Below are positions 35,723-45,479 of a stretch of DNA of 64,000 bases, piece after piece; the first letter of the stretch is position 1; the number at the start of each line of letters is the position of its first letter. Source of the stretch: Streptomyces buecherae. GTDB lineage: Bacteria > Actinomycetota > Actinomycetes > Streptomycetales > Streptomycetaceae. The notes under the pieces were generated by a model, which saw nothing but the letters and a program-made list of their open reading frames with translations, did no database searches and was not told the origin of the DNA. The stretch covers positions 6,798,501-6,862,500 of the forward strand of contig NZ_CP060404.1 in the NCBI RefSeq assembly GCF_014295035.1, in the 5' to 3' direction. The position numbers and the translations under genes are program-made.

Positions 35723-37048
35723 TCACAGTCCGGGGATCGCTCCGTTGCGGAAGAGGTCCACGAAGATCTGGTGGTCGGCCCGCGCCCGGGCGCCGTAGGA
35801 GTGCGCGAAGTCCACCAGCAGTTCGGGGAAACCGTCCTCGTCGGCGGCGATGGCCGCGTCGATGGCCCGCTCGGTGGAGAACGGCACCAGCGAGTGGCCG
35901 CTCTCGTCGTCGGCCGCCGCGTGCATCGTCGCGGTGGCCCGGCCCAGGTCCGCGACGACCGCGGTGATCTCGTCCAGGTCGTCGATGTCGGACCAGTCCA
36001 GGTCCACGGCGTACGGCGAGACCTCGGCGACCAGTTGCCCCGCGCCGTTCAGCTCGGTCCAGCCCAGCCACGGGTCGGCGTGCGCCTGGAGCGCGCGCTG
36101 CGAGATGACCGTGCGGTGCCCCTCGTGCTGGAAGTAGTCGCGCACCCGCGCGTCGGTGATGTGCGAGGCGACGGCCGGGGTCTGCGCCTGCTTGAGGTAG
36201 ATCACGACGTCGTTCTCCAGGGCGTCGCTGTTGCCTTCGAGCAGGATGTTGTACGAGGGCAGGCCAGCGCTGCCGATGCCGATCCCGCGACGGCCCACCA
36301 CGTCCTTGACCCGGTAGGAGTCGGGCCGGTCCAGGCTGGACTCCGGCAGCGTCTCCAGGTAGCCGTCGAAGGCGGCGAGCACCTTGTAACGGGTCGCCGC
36401 GTCCAGCTCGATGGAGCCGCCGCCGGGGGCGAAGCGGCGCTCGAAGTCGCGGATCTCGGTCATCGAGTCGAGCAGCCCGAACCGGGTCAGCGAGCGGGCC
36501 ACCCGCAGCGCGTCGAGCAGCGGCCCGTCGGCGGTGTCCAGCGTGAAGGGCGGCACCTCCTCGTCCTTGGCGCCGGCGGCCAGGGCCGCGACGCGCTCGC
36601 GGTAGGCGCCCGCGTACGTGCGCACCAGGGAGGTGATCGCCTCGTCGCTGAGGGCCTTGGTGTAGCCGATCAGCGCGACGGAGGCCGCGAAGCGCTTGAG
36701 GTCCCAGGTGAAGGGGCCCACGTACGCCTCGTCGAAGTCGTTGACGTTGAAGACCAGGCGGCCGTTGGCGTCCATGTAGGTGCCGAAGTTCTCGGCGTGC
36801 AGGTCGCCGTGGATCCACACCCGGCTGGTGCGCTCGTCCAGGTAGGGCCCGCCCTCGCGGTCGGCCTCCAGGTCGCCGTAGAACAGCGAGGCCGTGCCCC
36901 GGTAGAAGGCGAACGCCGAGGCGGCCATCTTCCGGAACTTGACCCGGAAGGCCGCCGGGTCCGCGGCGAGCAGCTCGCCGAAGGCGGTGTCGAAGACGGC
37001 GAGGATCTGCTCGCCGCGCTGTGCGGCCTGGCCGTGCTCGGTCGCCAT
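35723..37048 (-). CDS. DUF2252 family protein (kinase-like fold)
   Basis: The protein has 441 residues from the ATG at 37048, which is preceded by AGGAGG; the longer open frame upstream lacks a binding site. Family hallmarks are FYRGTASLFYGDLE, WIHGDLHAENFGTY, which looks like an aminoglycoside-phosphotransferase HGDxxxxN loop, and FNVNDFDEAYVGPFTWDLKR, where DFD could bind metal. The C-terminus has the conserved QRALQAHADPWLGW region. The biochemical function is unknown. It is divergent from dnaE across about 190 bp. Confidence 0.85.
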   Translation of the reverse strand: MATEHGQAAQRGEQILAVFDTAFGELLAADPAAFRVKFRKMAASAFAFYRGTASLFYGDLEADREGGPYLDERTSRVWIHGDLHAENFGTYMDANGRLVFNVNDFDEAYVGPFTWDLKRFAASVALIGYTKALSDEAITSLVRTYAGAYRERVAALAAGAKDEEVPPFTLDTADGPLLDALRVARSLTRFGLLDSMTEIRDFERRFAPGGGSIELDAATRYKVLAAFDGYLETLPESSLDRPDSYRVKDVVGRRGIGIGSAGLPSYNILLEGNSDALENDVVIYLKQAQTPAVASHITDARVRDYFQHEGHRTVISQRALQAHADPWLGWTELNGAGQLVAEVSPYAVDLDWSDIDDLDEITAVVADLGRATATMHAAADDESGHSLVPFSTERAIDAAIAADEDGFPELLVDFAHSYGARARADHQIFVDLFRNGAIPGL

Positions 37049-37239
37049 CGCTGGGTCCTCCTGGGATGCGTCGCGTGGAACAGTCGTTCCGGCCGGTCCA
37101 ACGCGCGGCGCCCGCCGCGAGTGCCCGCCCGCTGTCAGTAGCCCGAAGTAGACTTCGGAGCCATCTTTCCCTCCTGGCTCACCCCGCGGGGAGGAGGGGA
37201 CCGCATCCGTCACCCACTGTTCGCCGGAGGTCTTCCACC

Positions 37240-40200
37240 GTGGCCAAGCCGCCCTTCACGCATCTGCACGTGCACACTCAGTATTCGCTGCTCGATGGTG
37301 CGGCGCGGCTCAAGGACATGTTCGAGGCGTGCTCCAAGATGGGCATGTCGCACATCGCCATGACCGACCACGGAAACCTGCACGGCGCCTACGACTTCTA
37401 CCAGCAGGCGACGAAGGCGGGCATCACGCCGATCATCGGTATCGAGGCGTACGTGGCCCCCGAGTCGCGGCGGAACAAGCGGCGTATCCAGTGGGGCCAG
37501 CCGCACCAGAAGCGCGACGACGTCTCGGGTTCCGGTGGTTACACGCACAAGACGATCTGGGCGGCCAGCAAGACGGGTCTGCACAACCTCTTCCGGCTCT
37601 CGTCGGACGCGTACAAGGAGGGGTGGCTGACGAAGTGGCCCCGTATGGACAAGGAAGTGATCGCCGAGCACGCGGAGGGGCTGATCGCCTCGACCGGGTG
37701 CCCCTCCGGCGAGGTGCAGACCCGGTTGCGGCTCGGCCATTTCGACGAGGCGCTCAAGGCGGCGGCCGAATACCAGGAGATCTTCGGTAAGGGCCGGTAT
37801 TTCCTGGAGCTGATGGACCACGGCCTCGACATCGAGAAGCGGGTCCGCGACGGTCTTCTGGAGATCGGCAAGAAGCTGGGCATCCCGCCGCTGGTGACCA
37901 ACGACTCGCACTACACGTACGCGCACGAGGCGTCGGCGCACGACGCACTGCTGTGCATCCAGACCGGAAAGAACATCTCGGACCCGGACCGGTTCCGTTT
38001 CGACGGCACCGGCTACTACGTCAAGTCCACCGAGGAGATGTACGCGGTGGACTCCTCCGACGCCTGGCAGCAGGGGTGCGCCAACACCCTTCTGGTGGCG
38101 GAGCAGATCGACACGACGGGCTGGTTCGAGAAGCGCGACCTGATGCCCCGGTTCGACGTGCCCGAGGGGTACAGCGAGGTCACCTGGTTCCAGGAGGAAG
38201 TCAAGCGCGGCATGGGCCGTCGCTATCCCGGTGGCGTTCCGGAGGACCGGCAGAAGCTCGTCGAGTACGAGATGGACATCATCATCCAGATGGGGTTCCC
38301 GGGCTACTTCCTCGTGGTGGCCGACTTCATCATGTGGGCCAAGAACAACGGGATCGCGGTGGGCCCGGGCCGTGGCTCGGCGGCCGGCTCGATCGTGTCG
38401 TACGCGCTGGGCATCACCGACCTCGACCCGGTGGAACACGGGCTGATCTTCGAGCGGTTCCTCAACCCCGAGCGCGTGTCCATGCCCGATGTCGACATCG
38501 ACTTCGACGAGCGTCGGCGCTCCGAGGTGATCCGGTACGTGACGGAGAAGTACGGCGCCGACAAGGTCGCGATGATCGGCACGTACGGCACGATCAAGGC
38601 GAAGAACGCCATCAAGGACTCCTCCCGCGTGCTCGGCTACCCGTACGCGATGGGCGACCGCATCACCAAGGCCATGCCGGCCGACGTGCTCGGCAAGGGC
38701 ATCAACCTCGACGGCATCACCAACCCCAAGCACCCCCGCTACAGCGAGGCGGGCGAGGTGCGGGCGATGTACGAGAACGAGCCCGACGTCAAGAAGGTGA
38801 TCGACACCGCGAAGGGCGTCGAGGGCCTGGTGCGGCAGATGGGCGTGCACGCCGCCGGCGTGATCATGTCCAGCGAGACGATCACCGACCACGTGCCGGT
38901 GTGGGTGCGGCACACCGACGGCGTGACGATCACCCAGTGGGACTACCCCACCTGCGAAGACCTCGGTCTCCTCAAGATGGACTTCCTGGGTCTGCGCAAC
39001 CTGACGATCATGGATGACGCGGTCAAGCTCATCAAGCGCAACAAGGGCATCGACATCGAGCTGCTCTCGCTGCCGCTGGACGACCCGAAGACCTACGAAC
39101 TGCTGTGCCGAGGCGACACGCTCGGCGTCTTCCAGTTCGACGGCGGGCCCATGCGCTCCCTGCTGCGCCTGATGAAGCCCGACAACTTCGAGGACATCTC
39201 CGCCGTCTCGGCCCTGTACCGGCCGGGCCCGATGGGCATGAACTCGCACACCAACTACGCCCTGCGCAAGAACGGCCAGCAGGAGATCACCCCGATCCAC
39301 CCGGAGCTGGAGGAGCCCCTCAAGGAGGTCCTCGGCATCACCTACGGCCTCATCGTGTACCAGGAGCAGGTGCAGAAGGCCGCCCAGGTGCTCGCCGGCT
39401 ACTCGCTCGGCCAGGCCGACCTGCTGCGCCGGGCCATGGGCAAGAAGAAGCAGGAGGTCCTCGACAAGGAGTTCATCCCCTTCCAGAAGGGCATGCGGGA
39501 GCGCGACTACTCCGACGAGGCCATCCAGGCCGTGTGGGACGTGCTGGTCCCGTTCGCCGGCTACGCCTTCAACAAGGCGCACTCGTCCGCGTACGGCCTG
39601 GTCACCTACTGGACCGCCTACCTCAAGGCCAACTACCCGGCCGAGTACATGTCGGCGCTGCTCACCTCGGTGCGCGACGACAAGGACAAGTCGGCGATCT
39701 ACCTCAACGAGTGCCGCCGCATGGGCATCCGGGTGCTGCCGCCGAACGTCAACGAGTCGGAGGCGAACTTCGCCGCCCAGGGCGACGACGTGATCCTCTT
39801 CGGCCTGACCGCCGTGCGCAACGTCGGCCAGAACGTGGTCGACTCGATCATCCGCAGCCGCAAGGCGAAGGGGAAGTTCGCCTCCTTCCCCGACTACCTC
39901 GACAAGGTCGAGGCGGTCTGCTGCAACAAGCGCACCACCGAGTCGCTGATCAAGGCCGGCGCCTTCGACGAGATGGGCCACACCCGCAAGGGCCTGACGG
40001 CGCACTACGAGACCATGATCGACAACGTGGTCGCGGTGAAGCGCAAGGAGGCCGAGGGGCAGTTCGACCTCTTCGGCGGCATGGGCGACGACAGCGCCGA
40101 CGACACCCCGGGCTTCGGGCTCGACGTCGAGTTCTCCGACATCGAGTGGGACAAGGCGTACCTCCTCGCCCAGGAGCGGGAGATGCTCGGCCTCTACGTC

Positions 40201-40782
40201 TCCGACCACCCGCTGTTCGGCATCGAGCACGTGCTGAACGACAAGGCGGACGCGGCCATCGCGCAGCTCACCGGCGGCGAGCACGCGGACGGCGCGATCG
40301 TCACCATCGGCGGCATCATCTCCGGCCTCCAGCGCAAGATGACCAAGCAGGGCAACGCCTGGGCCATCGCGACGGTCGAGGACCTGGCGGGCTCGATCGA
40401 CTGCATGTTCTTCCCCGCGACCTACCAGCTCGTCTCCACCCAACTGGTCGAGGACACGGTCGTCTTCGTCAAGGGCCGGCTCGACAAGCGCGAGGACGTG
40501 CCCCGGCTGGTCGCCATGGAGATGATGGTTCCCGACCTGTCCGAGGCGTCCGTCGACGCGCCGGTCACCATCACCATCCCCACCGTCAAGGTCACCCCGC
40601 CGCTGGTGGAGAAGCTCGGCGAGGTGCTCACGCACCACCGCGGCTCCACCGAGGTGCGGATCAAGCTCCAGGGCGCCCGCAAGACCACCGTGCTGCGCCT
40701 CGACCGGCACCGCGTCACGGCCGACCCGGCGCTCTTCGGCGACCTGAAGGTGCTGCTCGGCCCGTCCTGCCTGGGCGCGTAG
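37240..40782 (+). CDS. dnaE: DNA polymerase III alpha subunit DnaE
   Basis: Catalytic subunit of the replicative polymerase, 1180 residues from GTG 37240 (CGGAGG upstream). An N-terminal PHP domain (FTHLHVHTQYSLLDGAARL, MTDHGNLHGAYDFY) precedes the polymerase C-family palm. The catalytic aspartates are in MPDVDIDFDERRR, with GPGRGSAAGSIVSYALGITDLDP and RQMGVHAAGVIMS also present. The helix-hairpin-helix and OB-fold region follow, with IVTIGGIISGLQRKMTKQGNAWAI near residue 1020. It is continuous, with no intein. A strong terminator follows. Confidence 0.98.
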   Translation: MAKPPFTHLHVHTQYSLLDGAARLKDMFEACSKMGMSHIAMTDHGNLHGAYDFYQQATKAGITPIIGIEAYVAPESRRNKRRIQWGQPHQKRDDVSGSGGYTHKTIWAASKTGLHNLFRLSSDAYKEGWLTKWPRMDKEVIAEHAEGLIASTGCPSGEVQTRLRLGHFDEALKAAAEYQEIFGKGRYFLELMDHGLDIEKRVRDGLLEIGKKLGIPPLVTNDSHYTYAHEASAHDALLCIQTGKNISDPDRFRFDGTGYYVKSTEEMYAVDSSDAWQQGCANTLLVAEQIDTTGWFEKRDLMPRFDVPEGYSEVTWFQEEVKRGMGRRYPGGVPEDRQKLVEYEMDIIIQMGFPGYFLVVADFIMWAKNNGIAVGPGRGSAAGSIVSYALGITDLDPVEHGLIFERFLNPERVSMPDVDIDFDERRRSEVIRYVTEKYGADKVAMIGTYGTIKAKNAIKDSSRVLGYPYAMGDRITKAMPADVLGKGINLDGITNPKHPRYSEAGEVRAMYENEPDVKKVIDTAKGVEGLVRQMGVHAAGVIMSSETITDHVPVWVRHTDGVTITQWDYPTCEDLGLLKMDFLGLRNLTIMDDAVKLIKRNKGIDIELLSLPLDDPKTYELLCRGDTLGVFQFDGGPMRSLLRLMKPDNFEDISAVSALYRPGPMGMNSHTNYALRKNGQQEITPIHPELEEPLKEVLGITYGLIVYQEQVQKAAQVLAGYSLGQADLLRRAMGKKKQEVLDKEFIPFQKGMRERDYSDEAIQAVWDVLVPFAGYAFNKAHSSAYGLVTYWTAYLKANYPAEYMSALLTSVRDDKDKSAIYLNECRRMGIRVLPPNVNESEANFAAQGDDVILFGLTAVRNVGQNVVDSIIRSRKAKGKFASFPDYLDKVEAVCCNKRTTESLIKAGAFDEMGHTRKGLTAHYETMIDNVVAVKRKEAEGQFDLFGGMGDDSADDTPGFGLDVEFSDIEWDKAYLLAQEREMLGLYVSDHPLFGIEHVLNDKADAAIAQLTGGEHADGAIVTIGGIISGLQRKMTKQGNAWAIATVEDLAGSIDCMFFPATYQLVSTQLVEDTVVFVKGRLDKREDVPRLVAMEMMVPDLSEASVDAPVTITIPTVKVTPPLVEKLGEVLTHHRGSTEVRIKLQGARKTTVLRLDRHRVTADPALFGDLKVLLGPSCLGA

Positions 40783-40876
40783 GCGACTCCCGCCTGGGCG
40801 CGTAGCGACGCACGCGGCGGGCGGGGCCGCGCGGGACGGCGGAGCGGCGGGCGGAAAGAGCGGCGAGTGCGACGAT

Positions 40877-40910
40877 AAAGGGGCGCGTCCCACGCGGGAC
40901 GCGCCCCTTT
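40877..40910 (+). terminator. Rho-independent terminator after dnaE
   Basis: A 15-bp perfect stem (40877-40891 with 40896-40910) has a 4-nt ACGC loop and a T-rich end (CCCCTTTT). It is the most canonical terminator in the window. Confidence 0.93.
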
Positions 40911-41197
40911 TGTGCGTTCGCCGCTTCTCTGGCGTGAATTCCGCACCGTTGGAGTTCTTTTGGGTCTGCTGTGCTTACCGCGCTTCTTGTGTGCGCTGTG
41001 CCTGTATCGGTTTGCTGTGGCTACTGTTTCGGCTGAACGTTCGGATTGCCCAGAGGTGTTCGTACGGCGGCGTGACGGCCGCCGCGGGCGCGGTTCCGCT
41101 TCCGGTCGTGGGCCCGGCGCTCGGCGGTGCCAGGTGCCCGGGCGGGCGTACGCCGAGGGGCCGCGGGGCCGGGGCGTCGGTGCCGGTGAGGGGCGCG
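40911..41197. other. Intergenic region with an A/T-rich island
   Basis: No protein gene supported. From about 40911 to 41070 the sequence is visibly lower in GC and free of coding bias on either strand, then it returns to G/C-rich. It could hold a small RNA or the 3' region of the leftward small gene at 41198. Confidence 0.4.
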
Positions 41198-41371
41198 TCA
41201 GTTGTGGCCGAAGCGGCGCTGGTGCTTGCGGGCCACGTCGGTCGGGCTGCCCTGGGCCTGGCCCTGGTGTTGGTTCTGTGCCTGGATGGCGGTCTTCTGC
41301 GCCTCCTGCTGGCCGCGCTCCGCGTCGCTGGCCTTCTGCCGCTGATTCCGGTCGCGCTTGTGCTTGCCCAT
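41198..41371 (-). CDS. Small hydrophilic conserved protein (57 aa)
   Basis: The ATG at 41371 is preceded by GGAGG. The 57-residue product is highly charged and Gln-rich: MGKHKRDRNQRQKASDAERG at the start and ending VARKHQRRFGHN. No hydrophobic segment is seen, and it is probably disordered. Similar short KHKRDR proteins are widespread in Streptomyces as hypotheticals, as far as I recall. Function unknown. Confidence 0.65.
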   Translation of the reverse strand: MGKHKRDRNQRQKASDAERGQQEAQKTAIQAQNQHQGQAQGSPTDVARKHQRRFGHN

Positions 41372-41623
41372 CGTCGTGCCTCCAGTGCGAGGGTTTCCCC
41401 CGGAAAACACCCTGGCACGACTATGGGGAGCCTGCATGTCGGGCAATTACCCCGCGTAAAGGGCGGGATGGGCTGGGCCGTTCCGTATCCGCCACGCCGA
41501 TGATCGAGTTCCGGCTGATAACCCTCGTACGGTCGGGCAGACTCAATGGAAAGCCAAAGCAAAAAGCCGGGGCAGTACCGCGTCGGGCTGCCGCGCATGG
41601 ACCATGAGGAAAGAGGGTGGAAC

Positions 41624-42928
41624 GTGGACCGCTGCGTCGTCCTGGTGGACGCCGGGTACCTGCTGGGCGCCGCCGCGAGCCTGCTCGCCGGCGAGCCCGC
41701 CCGCTCCCGCATCACCGTCGACCACACCGCCCTCATCAAGGGGTTGCGCGACCGCGCCGAGGCCGACACGCAACAGCCGCTGTTGCGCATCTACTGGTTC
41801 GACGGCGCCCCCGACCGAGTGCCGCAGCCCGAGCACCGCAGGCTGCGGGTGATGCCCCGGGTCACCGTCCGGCTCGGTGCCCTGACCCGCAGCGACGGGC
41901 GCTGGGCACAGAAGGGCGTGGACGCCGCGATGCACGCGGAGCTCACCGAACTCGCCCGCAACCGGGCCTGCTCCGACATCGTCCTCGTCACCGGGGACGG
42001 CGACCTGCTGCCCGGGCTGATGTCCGCCAAGGAGCACGGGGTCGCGGTCCACCTGTGGGCCGTCCAGGCCGCCGACGGCGACTACAACCAGTCCGAGGAC
42101 CTGGTGGCCGAGGCCGACGAGCGGCGGGTACTGGACCGGGCCTGGATCACCCAGGCGGTACGGGCCAAGGAACTGTCGGGACCCTGCGTGCCCAGCTCCG
42201 TGCCCCGCCCCGAGATCGCCGCCATCCTCTCCGCGCCGCTGCCCGAGACGGCCGCCGCCGCGGCTGCCGCCGGCGCCCAACCCAGCCGCCCCGCCGCGCA
42301 CAACGGCACGGCGCGCACCGCGCCCGCCGCCGAGGAGCCGGCCGCCCAACGGGAGGCCGATGAGCGCCCCGCGGCGGCCACCGGCGAGGGCGGCGCGGGC
42401 AACGGCACCAGGACCGTCCCCACGCCCAAGGACCTGGCCGGCCTCGGACGGCCCGGCGTCGTGGCGGCCCAGGCGTCGGTGGCCCCGGCGGCCGTGGCCA
42501 CCGCGACGCTGCGCTGGTCGTCCGACAAGGGCTGGGTGGAGCGGGGCCCGGCCCCCGCCACCGGCGAACCCCCTGAAACCGCGTCGCTGCCCATGCTGGC
42601 CCAGCTCACGACGGCGGAGCAGCGCTGGGCCGACCGCGAGGAGGACATCACCGCCGTCAGCGGCGACCCCTTCGAGGTGGGCCAGGTCTTCGCCCGGCGC
42701 TGGATCGCGCGCCTGTCCGACCCCGCGCACGTGCAGCAGCTCTCCACGGAGTACCCGCGCATCCCGCACCGCATCGACGGCGAGCTGCTGCGGTACGCGG
42801 CCCGCTTCGGCCTCCTCGCGCACAAGGACGACCAGATCGACGAGCACGACCGGTACGCCATCCGCGCCGGCTTCTGGCGCGAAATCGACACCCGGATGGC
42901 GGCCGACCACGCCCCCGCGCGGGACTAG
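41624..42928 (+). CDS. NYN-domain (PIN-like) protein
   Basis: The protein has 434 residues from GTG 41624, which follows GAGGAAAGAGGG; ATGs at 41546 and 41600 are in frame but lack a binding site. The NYN nuclease-like domain spans about 1-185: VVLVDAGYLLGAA with the first acidic residue, IYWFDGAPDRVPQPEHRRLR, QKGVDAAMHAELTELARN, and VLVTGDGDLLPGLMSAKEHGV with two acidic residues. An Ala/Pro-rich linker (about 190-290) leads to a C-terminal globular part (EVGQVFARRWIARLSDP) that could be a winged helix. NYN proteins are RNA-processing nucleases; the target is unknown. Confidence 0.85.
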   Translation: MDRCVVLVDAGYLLGAAASLLAGEPARSRITVDHTALIKGLRDRAEADTQQPLLRIYWFDGAPDRVPQPEHRRLRVMPRVTVRLGALTRSDGRWAQKGVDAAMHAELTELARNRACSDIVLVTGDGDLLPGLMSAKEHGVAVHLWAVQAADGDYNQSEDLVAEADERRVLDRAWITQAVRAKELSGPCVPSSVPRPEIAAILSAPLPETAAAAAAAGAQPSRPAAHNGTARTAPAAEEPAAQREADERPAAATGEGGAGNGTRTVPTPKDLAGLGRPGVVAAQASVAPAAVATATLRWSSDKGWVERGPAPATGEPPETASLPMLAQLTTAEQRWADREEDITAVSGDPFEVGQVFARRWIARLSDPAHVQQLSTEYPRIPHRIDGELLRYAARFGLLAHKDDQIDEHDRYAIRAGFWREIDTRMAADHAPARD

Positions 42929-43066
42929 TGGCCCATTCGTCCGACCTGGCGCCCGCCGCGCGGAGCCGACCACGGCCGATTCGGGCCACCGCACGGGCGT
43001 CCCGCGAGGCCGGGGAAGCCGCCCCGGAGCAGGGCGGCGGGGGCGGGGCGCGTACCCTCGTAGCTC

Positions 43067-44110
43067 GTGAGGACGGGCGCGAAGCAGCCGGAGCGCGACT
43101 CCGGGACCAAGGGGGCGGGCGGCGGCGCGGTGTGCGTGGTCCGCGGCCTCGTCAAGACGTACCCCGGCGCCCGGGCCCGACGCGGTGCCCCGCAGGGGCC
43201 CGCGATCCGCGCCAGTGACGGCATCGACCTGGACGTGCGGCGCGGCGAGATCTTCGGACTGCTCGGGCCCAACGGCGCCGGCAAGTCCACCCTGGTCCGC
43301 CAGCTCACCGGGCTGCTGCGGCCCGACGAGGGCAGCGTCGACCTGCTCGGCCACGACTTGGTGCGCCACCCCGACCGGGCCTCGCGCCTCGTCGGCTACC
43401 TGGGGCAGGAGTCCACCGCCCTGGACGATCTGACCGTCGCGCTCGCCGCCGAGACCACGGGGCGGCTGCGCGGCCTGGACGCGCGCCGGGCGCGCGCCGA
43501 GCGGGACGCGGTACTGGACGAACTCGGCCTGGCCCCCATCGCGGGCCGGGCCATCACGAAGCTCTCCGGCGGCCAGCGCCGGCTGGCGTGCGTGGCCGCC
43601 GCGCTGGTCGGCGAGCGCCCCATGCTGGTGCTCGACGAGCCGACCACCGGCATGGACCCCATCGCGCGGCGCGCCGTGTGGGCGGCCATCGACCGCCGGC
43701 GGGCCGCGAGCGGCACCACCGTGCTGCTGGTCACGCACAACGTCATCGAGGCCGAGACGGTCCTGGACCGGGTGGCGGTGATGGACAACGGCCGGGTCAT
43801 CGCCTGCGACACGCCGTCGGGCCTCAAGGCGCTCGTCGCCGGCGACGTGCGGGTCGACCTGGTGTGGCGCGACCAGCCGCCGTTGGACGTGCCCGAGGTC
43901 GCGGCCCTCAAGGACGTGGCCCGCCCGACCGGGCGGCGCTGGACGCTGCGGCTGGCGCCCGACGAGGCGCGCGCGGTGATCGCCGCGGTGACCGGTGGCC
44001 CGGCCTTCGCCGCCCTCGACGACTTCACCCTGGCCACGCCCAGCCTGGAGGACGTGTACCTGGCCCTGGGCGGGCGGGCCGAGGGCCCCGACGGGCTGGT
44101 GAAGGCGTGA
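43067..44110 (+). CDS. ABC transporter ATP-binding protein (drug-exporter type)
   Basis: The protein has 347 residues from GTG 43067. Walker A is GLLGPNGAGKSTL, the signature is KLSGGQRR, Walker B is MLVLDEPTTGMDPIARR, and the H-loop is LLVTHNVIEAE. The ABC domain is followed by about 100 residues typical of DrrA/CcmA-like exporters. TACCCT (43053-43058) lies 8 nt before the GTG with no Shine-Dalgarno, so the transcript is probably leaderless. The cognate permease is encoded 440 bp downstream. Confidence 0.93.
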   Translation: MRTGAKQPERDSGTKGAGGGAVCVVRGLVKTYPGARARRGAPQGPAIRASDGIDLDVRRGEIFGLLGPNGAGKSTLVRQLTGLLRPDEGSVDLLGHDLVRHPDRASRLVGYLGQESTALDDLTVALAAETTGRLRGLDARRARAERDAVLDELGLAPIAGRAITKLSGGQRRLACVAAALVGERPMLVLDEPTTGMDPIARRAVWAAIDRRRAASGTTVLLVTHNVIEAETVLDRVAVMDNGRVIACDTPSGLKALVAGDVRVDLVWRDQPPLDVPEVAALKDVARPTGRRWTLRLAPDEARAVIAAVTGGPAFAALDDFTLATPSLEDVYLALGGRAEGPDGLVKA

Positions 44111-44553
44111 GCCGCGCACCGAGCTTCCGGCGCCCGGCGGGCCCGCGCGCCCGCCCGGGCCGCGCCGGCGCCGGCCGGCCCCGGCGCGGCGGCGACGCGC
44201 GGGCGGTTACCCGGCCCGCGCGGGCGCCTCGTACGCTGGTGGGCCGGGCGGCCGGAACCGACGCGGACGCCGGCCCTTCGGTCGGAGGCCGCGACCGCGC
44301 GCCGGGCGCCGGTGCCGGCTCGGGTCCGCGCCGGCGGAGCGCGGGCGCGCGACCGGGAGCGCGGCCCACCCGCCGCGGGGCACGACCCGCCGGGGCACGG
44401 CACGGCGGGACAGGGAACGAACGGGGCCGGGCGGCGGACCGGGAGGCAGGTCGCATGACATGTTGCGGGGGACGCCGCAGCGATCGGGGCCGCGGGGCCG
44501 CGCGTGGCGCCGTGGCAGGTCAGCTCGTACGGAAGAGGAGCAGCACAACGTGA
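44107..44553 (+). CDS. Questionable ORF bridging the ABC ATPase and permease
   Basis: A GTG at 44107 overlaps the ATPase stop by 4 nt. The frame runs 148 codons to a TGA at 44551-44553 that overlaps the permease GTG at 44550. The product is Arg/Gly/Ala/Pro-rich with no hydrophobic helix or known domain. The first two thirds keep high third-position GC, but the last third loses codon bias. The neat overlaps argue for translation, the composition against it. The same stretch contains a TACGCT hexamer at about 44231 that could start the permease transcript. Confidence 0.2.
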   Translation: MSRAPSFRRPAGPRARPGRAGAGRPRRGGDARAVTRPARAPRTLVGRAAGTDADAGPSVGGRDRAPGAGAGSGPRRRSAGARPGARPTRRGARPAGARHGGTGNERGRAADREAGRMTCCGGRRSDRGRGAARGAVAGQLVRKRSSTT

Positions 44554-45419
44554 GTGCCGTGTCCGCGGCGGCCGTGCCCGCCCGTGCCGCCGCCGTGCCG
44601 AGCGAGGGTGCGCGCGACGGCCAGAACGCCCAGAACATCGAGGACGCGGTCGGCGTCCGGGAGCCGGCCCCGCTCGCGGCGCGGGCGCGGCTGCTGCCCT
44701 CGCTGGCCGCCGTGTACCGGGCCCAGCTCTCGCGGGCCCGGGTGGCGCGCATTCCGCTGCTGTTCGTGGCCACCTTCCAGTCCATCGGCATCATGATCCT
44801 GATGCGCGGCGTCGTGGACGGCGGGAGCGAGGCGCGCGCCGTGGTCTCCGGGGCCAGCGTCCTGGTCGTCGCCTTCGTCGCGCTCAACCTGCTCGCCCAG
44901 TACTTCGGAGCGCTGCGCGCCAGCGGCGGCCTCGACCACTACGCGACGCTGCCGGTGCCACCGGCGGCCGTGGTGCTCGGCGCGGCCGGCGCGTACGCCT
45001 CCTTCACCGTGCCCGGCACCATCGTCACGGCCGTCGCCGGCAGCGTGCTGTTCGGGCTGCCGATGACCCATTTGTGGGTGCTGCTCGCGGTGATCCCGCT
45101 GGCCGGCGCCGCGCTCGCCGGCCTCGGCGCGGTCCTCGGGCTGCTCGCGCCGCGCCCCGAGCTGGCCACGCTGTGCGGACAGCTCGGCATGTCCGCGGCC
45201 CTGCTGCTCGGCGTGCTGCCGGCCGAGCGGATGCCCGCGCTGGTGGCGTACGCGCGCGACCTCCTGCCCTCCACCTACGGCGTGGAGGCGCTGACCCGCT
45301 CCTTCGACGCGCACCCCGACTGGCTGGCCGTCGGGGTGAACCTCGGCGTGTGCGCGGCGGTCGGGGTCATCTCGCTGGCCGCCGCCACCTGGGCCTACCG
45401 CAGGGCCGCGGTGCGGTGA
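44550..45419 (+). CDS. ABC transporter permease (ABC-2 type)
   Basis: The protein has 289 residues from GTG 44550 (GAGGAG upstream). The N-terminal 45 residues are Ala/Glu-rich and cytoplasmic. Six hydrophobic segments follow (IPLLFVATFQSIGIMILM, ASVLVVAFVALNLLAQY, FTVPGTIVTAVAGSVLFGL, a central LLAVIPLAGAALAGLGAVLGLL, and so on). The order matches ABC-2 permeases of DrrB type. It pairs with the ATPase upstream for export of an unknown substrate. Confidence 0.88.
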   Translation: MSAVSAAAVPARAAAVPSEGARDGQNAQNIEDAVGVREPAPLAARARLLPSLAAVYRAQLSRARVARIPLLFVATFQSIGIMILMRGVVDGGSEARAVVSGASVLVVAFVALNLLAQYFGALRASGGLDHYATLPVPPAAVVLGAAGAYASFTVPGTIVTAVAGSVLFGLPMTHLWVLLAVIPLAGAALAGLGAVLGLLAPRPELATLCGQLGMSAALLLGVLPAERMPALVAYARDLLPSTYGVEALTRSFDAHPDWLAVGVNLGVCAAVGVISLAAATWAYRRAAVR

Positions 45420-45479
45420 CACGGGCCCAGCACGCCGCCTGCCGCCGCACACCCCCCGCCCACCTGGCACGATGACGGA

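Noticed and set aside
37240..40782. Intein in dnaE
   Set aside because: The polymerase motifs follow each other at normal distances and the length (1,180 residues) leaves no room for an intein.
37210..40893. 1,227-codon open frame antisense to dnaE
   Set aside because: It mirrors the codon bias of dnaE and translates into Val/Leu/Gly/His-rich sequence without any recognisable domain.
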